A stretch of 64,000 nt of DNA from JACRBR01 sp964371355 (GCA_964371355.1 CAYJMG010000012.1:45139-109138), one strand, 5' to 3'. Shown: positions 42,351 through 52,895, counted from the first letter of the stretch. The notes: generated by a model from the sequence alone, not told the origin. Made by a program: numbers and translations.

Positions 42351-42599
42351 GCCGAGTTTCACCGCCAGGCACGTAGTAGTCCGCTGCACGCCCTCCGCGC
42401 GCTGGATCCCCTCCGTGATCGCGTTACCGAGCTTGTCCAGGTCGTCCGCCTCCAGCTGCACGATCACGTCGAACGGCCCCGTCACCGTATCCACGGCCGT
42501 CACCCGCGCGTCTCCGTGCGTCATCTTCTTGATGGACTCGCCGACGGCCTTCGCCTTGCCCACCTCAGCCTCGATGAGAACATACCCCCGTACTGCCAT
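42348..42599 (-). CDS. Lrp/AsnC-type ligand-binding (RAM) domain protein
   Basis: 83 aa, ligand-binding domain only with no HTH: MAVRGYVLIEAEVGKAKAVG, then VTGPFDVIVQLEADDLDKLG and GVQRTTTCLAVKLG. Stand-alone RAM proteins bind amino acids and modulate full-length Lrp partners. GAGGGAGGGG lies before the ATG. The stop codon is inside the octamer array. Confidence 0.88.
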   Translation of the reverse strand: MAVRGYVLIEAEVGKAKAVGESIKKMTHGDARVTAVDTVTGPFDVIVQLEADDLDKLGNAITEGIQRAEGVQRTTTCLAVKLG

Positions 42600-42684
42600 G
42601 GCACCCCTCCCTCAGGCATCAACTACTGCCCGAAGGTTAACCGGATGACCTCCATAACCACAGGGCGGGACAAGGCCGGAGGGT

Positions 42685-43512
42685 CTAAGTCCGAGGCTGG
42701 ATTCGACGTCTGACGAACCAGAGCACCACAAGTAAGCCGACTCCGCCAATTCCGAGAAACGCCATCCAACCCCGCGAACCGGCTGTCTGTCCTTCGCCCG
42801 TGCTCGGGAGAGCGAGTGTGGTCCCGCCCAGCGCTACACTCACATCGATGGAGCCACTACCCAAAGCGATGGTGTCCGCCCCGGCATCCGGCACAGTTGC
42901 AAGCACGTTCGGGTCCTTTCGGTTCACGAGTATCGGGTCCGGAATTGCGCCGATGATTGTGCGGTCCTGAGCTGGATCGAACGGCTCATCTGTCCTTCCG
43001 GGCCAGGTCTTGGGCAGGACAGGAGGAGCGGAAATCGTGCCATCCGTGTTTACATGGAACACTGCCCGCAGGATGTGCGGAAGATCAGAAGCTGCCTCCG
43101 GGCTCGCGAATCCCGCCGGCCAATAGATCCTCAGTGTGTAATCCCCTTCGGGTATGTTCGAGAAGGTGAATCGGCCATTCTCGGTTAGCAACCCAACCGC
43201 AGCATCAGTCCTTGACCACGGCGTGAGGTACATCACGCTCTGCGATGGGATCCCGTCGGCGTCATCCGGCAAGCGATCTGAATCAAGATCCTCGACGATC
43301 CTGCCTGTGAGTGTCGCTCCTACGGCGGGAGCGGCGGTGGGTTCCATCGTCGGCAGAGTCGGAGAAGGAGTGGGCAGCGAAGGAGTGGGCGAGAGACTCG
43401 TGGACGGAGTTGATGTACCCCCGTCCTCCTCCGGTGTCTGAGCTCCGACCGTGCTAGAGGCTAAGGCAATTGAACCGGCCACGATTAAGGCAGCAACGAA
43501 TGACCTTCTCAT
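42685..43512 (-). CDS. LPxTG-anchored surface protein
   Basis: 275 aa. Signal peptide 1-24 (cut near VGAQ), a Ser/Thr/Pro-rich linker to about 60, a beta-sandwich region with LTGRIVEDLDSDRLPDDADG and FTFSNIPEGDYTLRIYWPAG (SdrD-B/Cna-B-like), then LPSTG (235-239), a hydrophobic helix and RRRIQPRT. This is a full sortase signal. No sortase is seen nearby. Composition is more A/T-rich than most of the window. It lies 12 nt downstream of the metallopeptidase gene in the same direction and is probably co-transcribed. Confidence 0.85.
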   Translation of the reverse strand: MRRSFVAALIVAGSIALASSTVGAQTPEEDGGTSTPSTSLSPTPSLPTPSPTLPTMEPTAAPAVGATLTGRIVEDLDSDRLPDDADGIPSQSVMYLTPWSRTDAAVGLLTENGRFTFSNIPEGDYTLRIYWPAGFASPEAASDLPHILRAVFHVNTDGTISAPPVLPKTWPGRTDEPFDPAQDRTIIGAIPDPILVNRKDPNVLATVPDAGADTIALGSGSIDVSVALGGTTLALPSTGEGQTAGSRGWMAFLGIGGVGLLVVLWFVRRRIQPRT

Positions 43513-43524
43513 CTGTGTCTCCTC

Positions 43525-44784
43525 TCAGCGAGCGTCGTAGCCGATTGGGCCGTGTTCCGTCCAGTTGTACCAGAGGCGTACGAAGCCAGTGCCAGTACTG
43601 GGACTGGAAAGGCAGGCGGCAGATGCACCGTTCGCCAGGTTGGGTAGGTCGCAGACGTGTGTGACCCCATTGTCCAGCAGGAGCGCTACGTTGTTTATCT
43701 GGGCACCCGAGTGGTTCCAGACACGGAAGCCCACGTAGTCGTTGCGATTGCTCGCGACAAACACTCCAGAACCGCCGTATGATTGCCGTATACAGTAAGC
43801 CTTAGAGAACGGGCCCCAGTAGTTGGGCTGGCTCGAGCCGATTCCGCCGGCCCGACCTCGGCGCTTGAAGCACCACTCATTCCCGCTGCCAGGAACGGCG
43901 TTGTACGAGTCACTTTCGGGCGTGGTGTCGTCCTGGTCGTCGACCTTGCGCCCGGGGGACTGGTAGGACGAATAACTGCCGCTTACTCCCGACGTAGACC
44001 GGTCTATCCAGTTGTAGAGTTCCTGGTGCAGAGTCTTTCCATTTCCCCCGAAGTAGCCACCCTCGAAGTAGTGTACGAGCGTTCCGGATCCGCTCATTTG
44101 TACGTATGTCGCGTTGGGTGCGTCCTCAACGCCGTAGATGTCCAGATAATCGGTGCGATCGTGGTTCTGGATGGTAACCAGTACGTCGCTGCCAACGCCG
44201 GTGTTGCAATGGCCAACGCTGCCTTCATTCTCGATGGAGGAATGTCCCATGATGCTGGTGCAGTTGTATCCGCCGAACCCCTCATAGTGCTCGTTGGCAT
44301 GCATGAGCACATGTCCCATTTCATGCATCAGGTCTGAGCGCCCGTGATAGGTCTGCGTCATGTAGGGGCCATACATGTAAATGCGCGCTGAGGGACCTGG
44401 CCAGAATAGGACGCACCCGTGTGAATTATCGTTGGGACAGTCGTTCGCCTCGTTGGAGCTTATGGCGGCCTTCACCTCCACGAAAGGGGTCGCTGCATTG
44501 TCGAACGTGAAGACGTTGAAGCCCGAAATCGAGGAGATGCCCGAGTTCCAACCGCTGACAGCGTATGAGAGATTCAGGGACCATCCGCTGTTGTACGTAA
44601 TGAGCCTCAGGTAAGTCGTCTGTCCATTGACGGTCCGTGAGTTCATTTCATACTGATCGACGGGCGCATACAGCATGCCGCTGTGGCCATTGTTCTTGTG
44701 ATCAGCGCGGACAGGGTAGCTCAGGACGGGCAGGAGGGTGGCGACCGCGATCGCGAAGGACCAGAGTAAGAGACGAATACGCAT
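43525..44784 (-). CDS. Secreted HExxH metallopeptidase-like protein
   Basis: 419 aa. Signal peptide 1-27 (ends PVRA-DHK). The zinc site is LMHEMGHVLMHANEHYEGF: His154, Glu155, His158, with His162, Glu165 and His166 as possible third ligands; SIMGHSS downstream could be a Met-turn. This resembles metzincins but the exact HExxHxxGxxH spacing is not met. The C-terminal half is Gly/Asn/Trp-rich with a possible beta-sandwich (YVGFRVWNHSGAQINNVALL). Codon use is A/T-richer than in flanking genes. Followed by the LPxTG gene and preceded by a LuxR-type gene. Confidence 0.72.
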   Translation of the reverse strand: MRIRLLLWSFAIAVATLLPVLSYPVRADHKNNGHSGMLYAPVDQYEMNSRTVNGQTTYLRLITYNSGWSLNLSYAVSGWNSGISSISGFNVFTFDNAATPFVEVKAAISSNEANDCPNDNSHGCVLFWPGPSARIYMYGPYMTQTYHGRSDLMHEMGHVLMHANEHYEGFGGYNCTSIMGHSSIENEGSVGHCNTGVGSDVLVTIQNHDRTDYLDIYGVEDAPNATYVQMSGSGTLVHYFEGGYFGGNGKTLHQELYNWIDRSTSGVSGSYSSYQSPGRKVDDQDDTTPESDSYNAVPGSGNEWCFKRRGRAGGIGSSQPNYWGPFSKAYCIRQSYGGSGVFVASNRNDYVGFRVWNHSGAQINNVALLLDNGVTHVCDLPNLANGASAACLSSPSTGTGFVRLWYNWTEHGPIGYDAR

Positions 44785-44801
44785 TGAAGACCCCCGACCA
44801 A

Positions 44802-44819
44802 ATACTTTATCGAGAGTAT
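44802..44819 (-). promoter_or_regulatory. Inverted repeat before the metallopeptidase gene
   Basis: ATACT and AGTAT arms are separated by 8 nt (TTATCGAG), 18 nt upstream of the ATG. It also supplies TA-rich -10-like sequence. It may be the operator of the adjacent LuxR-type regulator. Confidence 0.35.
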
Positions 44820-44855
44820 CCGGTGTGTCGATAAAGATGGATAGAGCAGAAATGC

Positions 44856-45083
44856 CTAGGGATTTGTACCGGTCACGGGCAACAGACCTACCTCGAATCC
44901 GCAGCGGACCGCGCCAGCGCGATTTCGCGCGCGCAATTTGATCAGCAGCACGGAGACGTGGTTGCTGACGGTGGAACGCGCGATGCCGAGCTGCTTCGCA
45001 ATGACCTTGTCCGAGAGCCCCGTCGCAACTAGCCGGAGGATTTCCAGCTCTCGCGGCGTCAATTCTTCACGTATCGTATCCAT
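44856..45083 (-). CDS. Short LuxR-type HTH regulator
   Basis: 75 aa, consisting of the LuxR/GerE DNA-binding domain: LTPRELEILRLVATGLSDKV then IAKQLGIARSTVSNHVSVLL and IKLRARNRAGAV. No receiver or ligand-binding domain, so it is a stand-alone effector or a remnant of a larger regulator. Start taken at ATG 45083; no ribosome binding site is obvious. It is transcribed toward the metallopeptidase/LPxTG pair (71 nt upstream of it) and may control it. Confidence 0.8.
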   Translation of the reverse strand: MDTIREELTPRELEILRLVATGLSDKVIAKQLGIARSTVSNHVSVLLIKLRARNRAGAVRCGFEVGLLPVTGTNP

Positions 45084-45150
45084 CACAATTTCGCTTCGTC
45101 TTGTTACAACACACAGACTGGTCAGTATATGCCGCGGGGGGGGCAAAGGG

Positions 45151-45177
45151 AAAGCCCCGTTCCACGAACGGGGCTTT
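45151..45177 (-). terminator. Terminator of clpC
   Basis: AAAGCCCCGTT, loop CCACG, AACGGGGCTTT: an 11-bp perfect stem with T-runs, 22 nt past the clpC stop codon. Confidence 0.88.
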
Positions 45178-45198
45178 GGTTCTCGGATCCGCTCGCTC

Positions 45199-47673
<2,475 letters not shown>

Positions 47674-47740
47674 AGCGCTCCAGCCTAAATGCTAACTTTG
47701 TATAACCAATGTAGCACAACGCGGGCTTCGAAGTCCAGTC

Positions 47741-47772
47741 GGGCCCCTGCGTTTTCACACGCATGGGGCCCG
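47741..47772 (-). terminator. Terminator of the ribosomal S1 gene
   Basis: GGGCCCCTGCGT, loop TTTCAC, ACGCATGGGGCCC: about 12 bp with one bulged base. It lies on the minus strand between the S1 gene end and the clpC start. Confidence 0.75.
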
Positions 47773-47933
47773 GTTGTTACTGTCGTCGGGTGCGCGTCGT
47801 TGCGACTCGAGCGGCAATCCCCCTGATCTTCTGCACGGGCCGTCCTGAGGCCCGGATCCACACTGATTACAACGCACGAAACACGACGAAGTGAACGCTT
47901 GTGGTGCCATAACGCGTGCGCGCACGCGTTTGT

Positions 47934-49508
47934 TTACGATTCCGTTTCATCCTCGGCCGTGACCGGCGTGTCTTCCGCAGATGGCGCGCTCACCGCGTCT
48001 TCGGATATCGCCACCTCGACCTCAGCCGCGACCACCGGCTCCACCGCGGCCTCGACTACAGGCTCGACCGCGGCCTCGGCCTTCTTCTCTTCCGCGGCCT
48101 CGCTTGCGACGCCAATGTCCGATGCCGACCCCAATCCCGCAGCCGCGAACGCCTGCGCCATCGCGGACGGTGGCTCGGGCTCCGCTGCGCGCGCGGCCGG
48201 CGGTGCGGCTGCCGCAACCGCGGCTGGCTCATCGCCCTCCGCTTTCGCCTCGGACGGCGGCGGCGGAGGCGGCGCCTCGTACGCGTTGACCGTGAGGCCC
48301 TCGCGCTCCTCGAACTCCTTCTTCACGTCGTCGGGTACGCCGATGACCTCGCCGCCGTCGGTGAACACGAAGCCTGTCTTCGTACCTTCGTCGCGCGCCT
48401 CGCGCAGGCTCAGGCCCAGCCGGTGCCGGTCGCGCTCGATGCGCACGATCTTGAGCGGCAGGAGGTCGCCCTCGCGCACCACCTCTTTCGGATGGGCGAT
48501 CCGCCGGTCGACCAACTCGGACACGTGGATCAGGCCCTCGACCGGCCCCTCGATGCGTGCGAACGCGCCGAACGTCACCAGCTTGGTGACCATGCCCGGC
48601 ACCACGCGGCCCACCTGGTACTTGTCGACGATCAGATCCCACTCCTCCGGCTGCGCGCGGCGCAGCGAGAGCGCGATCTTCTTCGTCTCCGCGTCGACCT
48701 TCATCACGTAGACTTCGACCTCGTCGCCGATCTTGTACATCTCTTCCGGCGACTTGTTGCGGTCCCACGAGACTTCGCTCAGGTGCGCCAGTCCGTCAGC
48801 ACCGCCCAGGTCGATGAACACGCCAAAACTGCGCACGCTGGAGACGCGGCCCTTGCGGATCTCGCCTTCCTTCAGCTCGGCCAGCAGCCGGTCCTTCTGC
48901 TGCGATCGCCACTCTTGCAGCGCCGCGCGCTCCGACAGGATCACGCGGTTGCGCCGCCGGTTGATCTCGATCACTTTCAGCCGCAGCGCTTTGCCGACGG
49001 CTGATGCGAGCCCGCCCTCGCCCTCCTGCTCCGGCCGCACGCCGACGACCTGCGACAGCGGCACGAACGCGCTCACGCCTTCGACGTTCACCAGCAGGCC
49101 GCCCTTGTTGTAGCCGGTGACTTCGGCCTCGAACGCCTCTTGCTCGTCGAACCGCTGTTGCAGCACGCGCCAGCCGCGTTCGCCGCGCGCCCGGTCGACA
49201 GAAAGGAACACCTGGCCGTCTTCGTTTTCCGGCTGCATAACGAAGACCAGGATCTTGTCGCCGACGTTGATCTTGCTCGTCGGATCCGCGCCCATCGAGT
49301 GCATCTCGTTCAGCGGGATGACACCCTCTGACTTCGAGCCAACGTCCACGATGACGCCATCGCGCTGGATCCCCATGATGGTCCCCTCCAGCACTTCGCC
49401 GCGGCGGAGGCTCTTGAAGTCCGTGCCGGAGTCCAACCAGTCCTGCATGCTGAAGGCGTCGTCGTCTTTGACTTCCGTCTCGACGCCGCCACTACTTATT
49501 TCCGTCAA
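47934..49508 (-). CDS. rpsA: 30S ribosomal protein S1 (S1 RNA-binding repeats)
   Basis: 524 aa. Four S1 domains: LRRGEVLEGTIMGIQRDGVI, EAEVTGYNKGGLLVNVEGVS, EGEIRKGRVSSVRSFGVFID (with LGGADGLAHLSEVS) and YQVGRVVPGMVTKLVTFGAF with GLIHVSELVD. The last about 100 residues are Ala/Glu/Val-rich and low complexity. TTG 49508 is taken as start because AGGAGG lies 10 nt upstream; the frame remains open to 49628 but lacks similarity. Four domains instead of six is common outside proteobacteria. Confidence 0.92.
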   Translation of the reverse strand: MTEISSGGVETEVKDDDAFSMQDWLDSGTDFKSLRRGEVLEGTIMGIQRDGVIVDVGSKSEGVIPLNEMHSMGADPTSKINVGDKILVFVMQPENEDGQVFLSVDRARGERGWRVLQQRFDEQEAFEAEVTGYNKGGLLVNVEGVSAFVPLSQVVGVRPEQEGEGGLASAVGKALRLKVIEINRRRNRVILSERAALQEWRSQQKDRLLAELKEGEIRKGRVSSVRSFGVFIDLGGADGLAHLSEVSWDRNKSPEEMYKIGDEVEVYVMKVDAETKKIALSLRRAQPEEWDLIVDKYQVGRVVPGMVTKLVTFGAFARIEGPVEGLIHVSELVDRRIAHPKEVVREGDLLPLKIVRIERDRHRLGLSLREARDEGTKTGFVFTDGGEVIGVPDDVKKEFEEREGLTVNAYEAPPPPPPSEAKAEGDEPAAVAAAAPPAARAAEPEPPSAMAQAFAAAGLGSASDIGVASEAAEEKKAEAAVEPVVEAAVEPVVAAEVEVAISEDAVSAPSAEDTPVTAEDETES

Positions 49509-49781
49509 CGCGATGCGTCCTCCTGTGACAAAATGAGCCGCCCGATGTCGGATGAGGCCGCGGCCTCCGCCTCGATCGGTCCGGCTTCGGGTTGAGTCTA
49601 ACACAGCCTTCACGATGCAAGGAAGCAAATCGCTCGCCGCCCGCGAGATCCTCGTCCCTCCGCCCCGCCTCCGCTATACTCTCCGCTGCCCCGCAAACGC
49701 GGCGGTATGGATGAGTGCTCTACTGCGGTGCCGGGACGTGCGAGCGTCGCAGCGCAGATGTCGGGTGAGAGGAGGACGCGC
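49509..49781. other. Divergent promoter region between rpsA and the COX24-like gene
   Basis: 273 bp without genes. On the plus strand TATACT at 49675-49680 is a good -10 box for the 31-aa gene; on the minus strand TAGACT (about 49598-49593) is a candidate -10 for rpsA, without a clear -35 for either. Nothing else is seen. Confidence 0.5.
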
Positions 49782-49877
49782 ATGAGCTCGGTGGTGAAGA
49801 AGCGGCGCAAGAAGATGCGCAAGCACAAGCACCGCAAGATGCTGAAGAAGACGCGCTGGCAGCGCAAGCACAAGTAA
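49782..49877 (+). CDS. COX24/AURKAIP1-domain, bS22-like small ribosome protein
   Basis: 31 aa, almost entirely basic: MSSVVKKRRKKMRKHKHRKM then LKKTRWQRKHK. This matches the short AURKAIP1/COX24 (bS22-type) family found in Actinobacteria, Chloroflexota and other phyla, a subunit-bound peptide on the small ribosomal subunit. AGGAGG lies just upstream, and a strong terminator follows. Confidence 0.9.
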   Translation: MSSVVKKRRKKMRKHKHRKMLKKTRWQRKHK

Positions 49878-49915
49878 GCGCGCCGCGCCGCGCTCGCCCT
49901 CCAGTTCGAATCTGA

Positions 49916-49943
49916 CGGACGCCCCGGGCAACCGGGGCGTCCG
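49916..49943 (+). terminator. Terminator with GCAA tetraloop
   Basis: CGGACGCCCCGG, loop GCAA, CCGGGGCGTCCG: 12 bp perfect stem 39 nt after the COX24-like gene. No U-tract, so it may also act as an RNA-stabilising hairpin. Confidence 0.75.
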
Positions 49944-49969
49944 CGTGCTCCGCGCCTGGCCTCCGGCGT

Positions 49970-49975
49970 TACACT
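49970..49975 (+). promoter_or_regulatory. Leaderless -10 box of the gene at 49983
   Basis: TACACT, then GCGGGCG, then ATG 49983, with no ribosome binding site. Confidence 0.5.
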
Positions 49976-49982
49976 GCGGGCG

Positions 49983-50483
49983 ATGAGCATCGCCCTGAAG
50001 CTGACCCACGATGAGCCACGGCTGGTGTACCTGGCGCTCGTCTACCACCTGGGCCGCCCCGGCTCCGAGCTGGACGCCGCGACCCGGCTTCCCGTCGAGC
50101 ACGGCCTGCGCGAGGTGAAGCTGGCGCTGGGTAACGACCTCGAATCTGACGCCGCTGTCATAGAGCTGGACGACTGGCAGTACGGCCGGCTGCTTTCCGC
50201 TCTTAAAGGGTGCCTCACCGAGCTTCGCGTCTACCACATGCGCGTAGGCGCGCCCAGTACCGTCGAGCGCTGGACGGAGGTCGCGGAGTCGCTGTTTCCG
50301 CCGCTCACGCGCGACCCCGAAGCTGCGCTGGACCTGGCCGAATCGATGATGATGTTGCAGCGCCGGATGGAGCGCGCCGTGCGGCGGGCGATGGAGGGTC
50401 AGCAGAGGACCGCCGACCAACCGAAGACCGCCGAGTCGCCGCCGCCAAAGCGCCGCCGGTGGCCGCTCCGCGCGAAGGACTAG
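49983..50483 (+). CDS. Conserved hypothetical protein
   Basis: 166 aa, family not recognised. It is mostly helical: LTHDEPRLVYLALVYHLGRP, LREVKLALGNDLESDAAVIE, WQYGRLLSALKGCLTELRVY. The last 30 residues are Pro/Arg/Lys-rich and probably disordered. No membrane segment or active-site motif. It lies between the COX24-like gene and a small HTH gene, all plus strand. Confidence 0.6.
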   Translation: MSIALKLTHDEPRLVYLALVYHLGRPGSELDAATRLPVEHGLREVKLALGNDLESDAAVIELDDWQYGRLLSALKGCLTELRVYHMRVGAPSTVERWTEVAESLFPPLTRDPEAALDLAESMMMLQRRMERAVRRAMEGQQRTADQPKTAESPPPKRRRWPLRAKD

Positions 50484-50561
50484 ACATAAACGCCTACCGG
50501 CGTCCGAGCGGGACTGCTACAATCACTCATCTGATATAGCGTCTTAGTATCGGCCCGGCGG

Positions 50562-50777
50562 ATGGTTACCAGCCCCTTCGAGAACTACCTCGACCTCGTG
50601 GAAGCCGCGCGCCTCCTGGGCATCCACCCGCAGTCGTTACGTCGTCTCATTAAACAGAAGAAGGTGCCCGCGGTCCTCTTCGCGGGCAAGTACCTTATCG
50701 AGCGCGACAAGCTCGAGATGTTCAAGAGCAACTACGACCCGCGCCCCGGCCGGAAGCCGATTCGCCGCCTGCTGTAG
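50562..50777 (+). CDS. Small helix-turn-helix (MerR/excisionase-like) DNA-binding protein
   Basis: 71 aa. YLDLVEAARLLGIHPQSLRR then LIKQKKVPAVLFAGKYLIER is the winged-helix HTH_17/excisionase pattern; the tail is Arg/Lys-rich. No integrase or phage gene is nearby, so a BldC-like chromosomal regulator is more likely than an excisionase. Confidence 0.8.
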   Translation: MVTSPFENYLDLVEAARLLGIHPQSLRRLIKQKKVPAVLFAGKYLIERDKLEMFKSNYDPRPGRKPIRRLL

Positions 50778-50783
50778 GCCCCG

Positions 50784-51446
50784 CTACTCCTCCGGCTCCA
50801 GGTGACGCGTCGCTTCGAAGAAGCCCATGCTCTTTCTGTACCAGTCGTCGCTGATCTTGCCGGTCGAGTGCAGGTAGGTCAGCAGCACCTCGAACGTCAG
50901 CAGCGACACGACCCGGATCCCGTTCTGCGTCAGGCTCCTGGTGCCGCCCGACTGGCGGTCGAACAGCACGACGGCGTCGCGCACGAACAGCCCCTCGTCA
51001 CGGAGCCGGTTCGCTGTCAGATTAATGCTGCCGCCACCGGTGATCAGGTCGTCCATGATCAGCGCGGTCTGGCTGGGGTGGTAGATCCCCTCCACGTCTG
51101 AGTCGAGGTCGTCCTTGCGGGGGTGCAGGTAGACGAGTGGCACCTTCGCCGCCAGCGAGAACGCCTCCGCCACCAGCAGCCCGCCGAAGGGCACGCCGCA
51201 CACCACGTCAAACGGGTCGATCTGCGGGTGCCGCATCGACTGGAGCGTGGTGACCTCGTTCAGGAGGATCTGCGCGGCTCGGCTCAGCGCCGTTGGGTGG
51301 GCGATGAGCAGCCGCAGATTGACGTACATGGGCGAGTGGACCGTCGTCCGGCCGAGGGTGAAGTCGCCGAACTGCACGGCGCCAAGCCGCCACAGCGTAT
51401 CTGCTAGCCACAGGTTGGACTGGCCGCTCAGCGGCTCGTTGCTCAT
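50784..51446 (-). CDS. pyrE: Orotate phosphoribosyltransferase family protein
   Basis: 220 aa. PRTase fold with VVCGVPFGGLLVAEAFSLAA, VYLHPRKDDLDSDVEGIYHP and the PRPP loop ALIMDDLITGGGS. The LHPRKDD segment replaces the usual RKE.K motif of catalytic OPRTases, so substrate assignment has some doubt, but other residues and size fit PyrE. Start at ATG 51446; TTG 51452 also in frame. The leader contains a terminator-like hairpin and a short upstream ORF, as expected for a pyrimidine-controlled attenuator. Confidence 0.75.
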   Translation of the reverse strand: MSNEPLSGQSNLWLADTLWRLGAVQFGDFTLGRTTVHSPMYVNLRLLIAHPTALSRAAQILLNEVTTLQSMRHPQIDPFDVVCGVPFGGLLVAEAFSLAAKVPLVYLHPRKDDLDSDVEGIYHPSQTALIMDDLITGGGSINLTANRLRDEGLFVRDAVVLFDRQSGGTRSLTQNGIRVVSLLTFEVLLTYLHSTGKISDDWYRKSMGFFEATRHLEPEE

Positions 51447-51455
51447 AGGCAAACC

Positions 51456-51486
51456 AAAAGGCTTCCCACTATAGGAAAGCCTTTCG
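51456..51486 (-). terminator. Terminator/attenuator hairpin in the pyrE leader
   Basis: On the minus strand AAAGGCTTTCC and GGGAAGCCTTT pair around TATAGT (one mismatch), followed by TTGGTTTG and then the pyrE start within 10 nt. A terminator inside a leader just before the gene is typical of attenuation; alternatively it ends a transcript reading from further upstream. Confidence 0.65.
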
Positions 51487-51824
51487 TGTTGCGTCTAGGT
51501 CTGCATCCAGACAGGCGCCAGATTGGGTAACCCCCATACGGACTGGGATCAATCGCCATCAGGGCGTCCCGAGCCGATCATTTGTGTTGGCGCCTGCGTC
51601 GCTGGCGCGCCCTGTCTGCCGCTGCAGCAGGGCTACTCAGTCGACCTGCCATACACCCCAGCGGATGCGGTTGTTCATGAACACACCTCCCTCTTTGAAC
51701 TGGAGCTTGCTCATGCCCCCGATTTCTCGGGACAGATCTACGATATTGCGGAACCTTCGAGGCTGTCAATACCCTAAACGGCCTCCTGTCATCTTCGCCC
51801 CCACCTGTAACGTCGATGTGACAG
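51487..51824. other. Divergent leader region between pyrE and the prenyltransferase
   Basis: About 340 bp with no gene except a possible leader peptide on the minus strand (51637-51678). Frames on the plus strand here lack any ribosome binding site or similarity. Confidence 0.5.
51637..51678 (-). CDS. Possible 13-aa leader peptide upstream of pyrE
   Basis: ATG 51678 is preceded by GAGGGAGG at good spacing and encodes MNNRIRWGVWQVD then TGA. A 25-aa version starts at 51714. It is about 150 nt before the terminator-like hairpin. Short ORFs coupled to a pyrE hairpin are known in enterobacteria (there rph-pyrE); here it is inferred only from layout. Confidence 0.3.
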   Translation of the reverse strand: MNNRIRWGVWQVD

Positions 51825-51856
51825 CCGCCTCGCCGCCTCGCCGCCTCGCCGCCGCA
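51825..51856. repeat. 8-bp tandem repeat CCGCCTCG x3 plus CCGCCGCA
   Basis: Three identical octamers and one variant, 37 nt before the UbiA start codon. Same unit length as the CTGACANN arrays but a different word. Confidence 0.8.
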
Positions 51857-51893
51857 GTATGATGCCGCCGAGAGGGCACGCAGGAGGCGCAGC

Positions 51894-52775
51894 ATGTCCA
51901 CCGCCGCCCGGCTCGCAGGCCACCCGGCGCGTCCGCGTGTCCCCGCCTTCGTCCGCGCCGCCCGCATCGTCCATCCCTTCCCCACGCTCCTCAACGTCGC
52001 CGCCACCGTCGGCCTCGCCTTCGTCGCCGCCGACGGGCCACCCGGCGCCGCTGTCTTGACCCGCATGCTGCTGGTGATGCTGTTCGCGCAGTGCGCCATC
52101 GGCGTCGCCAACGACCTGTTCGACCGCGACCTCGATGCCCGCACGAAGCCGTGGAAGCCGCTGGCGGCAGGCCTCGTTACGCAGCCGCAGGCGATCGCGA
52201 TGGCGGCAGCGTTCGTCGCCGCATCGGTGGCGCTCGCCGCGACGCTCGGACCGGCCGGCCTCGGACTGGCGGCGCTGGGCACGGCCTCCGGGCTCGCGTA
52301 CGACGCGCGGCTGAAGTGCACCATGCTCAGCGCGCTGCCGTTCGCGGTCGCCATCCCCACCCTCCCGCTCTGGGTGTACGTCAGCCTCGACCGCGCGGAG
52401 CCTGTGTTGTGGTGGCTCCTCCCGCTCGGCGCGCTCATCGGCGTCACGTTGCACCTCGCGAACACCCTGCCGGATATCGAGGCCGACGCCGCGAACGGCG
52501 TGCGCGGCCTCGCTCATCGCCTGGGCGTCAAGCGGTCGATGCAGGTGTCCTGGGCGGCGTTCGCGGCCGCGCTGCTGTTGGCCGTCGTCCTCGGGCCGTT
52601 TCTTGACGCCGATATGCGCTGGTACGCTGGTTCGGTCGCCACCGGCGCCGGCTGCCTCGTCGGCGCCGTACGCGCCTACGTCGTGAGAGGCGAAGCCGCC
52701 CTCCGCCTGAACTTCGCCGCCATCAGCATCGGCGCCGCCGTCACCGCCGCCGGCTGGCTCGCCGCCGTCACCTGA
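51894..52775 (+). CDS. UbiA-family prenyltransferase
   Basis: 293 aa, eight to nine membrane helices. The first Asp motif is VANDLFDRDLDARTKPWKPL (NDxxDxxxD); the second is LPDIEADAANGVRGLAHRLG (DxxxD). It condenses a prenyl diphosphate with an aromatic or similar acceptor in the membrane (quinone, heme or lipid synthesis); acceptor not known. AGGAGG lies 6 nt before ATG 51894. Confidence 0.9.
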   Translation: MSTAARLAGHPARPRVPAFVRAARIVHPFPTLLNVAATVGLAFVAADGPPGAAVLTRMLLVMLFAQCAIGVANDLFDRDLDARTKPWKPLAAGLVTQPQAIAMAAAFVAASVALAATLGPAGLGLAALGTASGLAYDARLKCTMLSALPFAVAIPTLPLWVYVSLDRAEPVLWWLLPLGALIGVTLHLANTLPDIEADAANGVRGLAHRLGVKRSMQVSWAAFAAALLLAVVLGPFLDADMRWYAGSVATGAGCLVGAVRAYVVRGEAALRLNFAAISIGAAVTAAGWLAAVT

Positions 52776-52805
52776 CTTGAGCCAAGCCTACCGACGGTGA
52801 CGCCC

Positions 52806-52895
52806 CTAACCCCCAACGACTAACGACGAACCACCCGCTCTCTGCTACGATCACCACGTGACCCCTAACCCCCAACAACCAACGACCAACGACCC
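52806..52895. repeat. Heptamer array running through the hemW start
   Basis: In sevens: CTAACCC, CCAACGA, CTAACGA, CGAACCA (52806-52833), interrupted by the promoter/start region, then ACCCCTA, ACCCCCA, ACAACCA, ACGACCA, ACGACCC (52861-52895). The second part is inside the hemW reading frame. Confidence 0.75.
52846..52851 (+). promoter_or_regulatory. Leaderless -10 box of hemW
   Basis: TACGAT, then CACCAC, then GTG 52858. Spacing is 6 nt and there is no ribosome binding site. Confidence 0.5.

Noticed and set aside
50562..50777. Excisionase of a prophage or ICE
   Set aside because: No integrase, attachment-site repeat or phage gene found within the window.
51523..51777. 84-codon plus-strand ORF between pyrE and UbiA
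   Set aside because: No ribosome binding site or recognisable motif; a minus-strand leader explains the region better.
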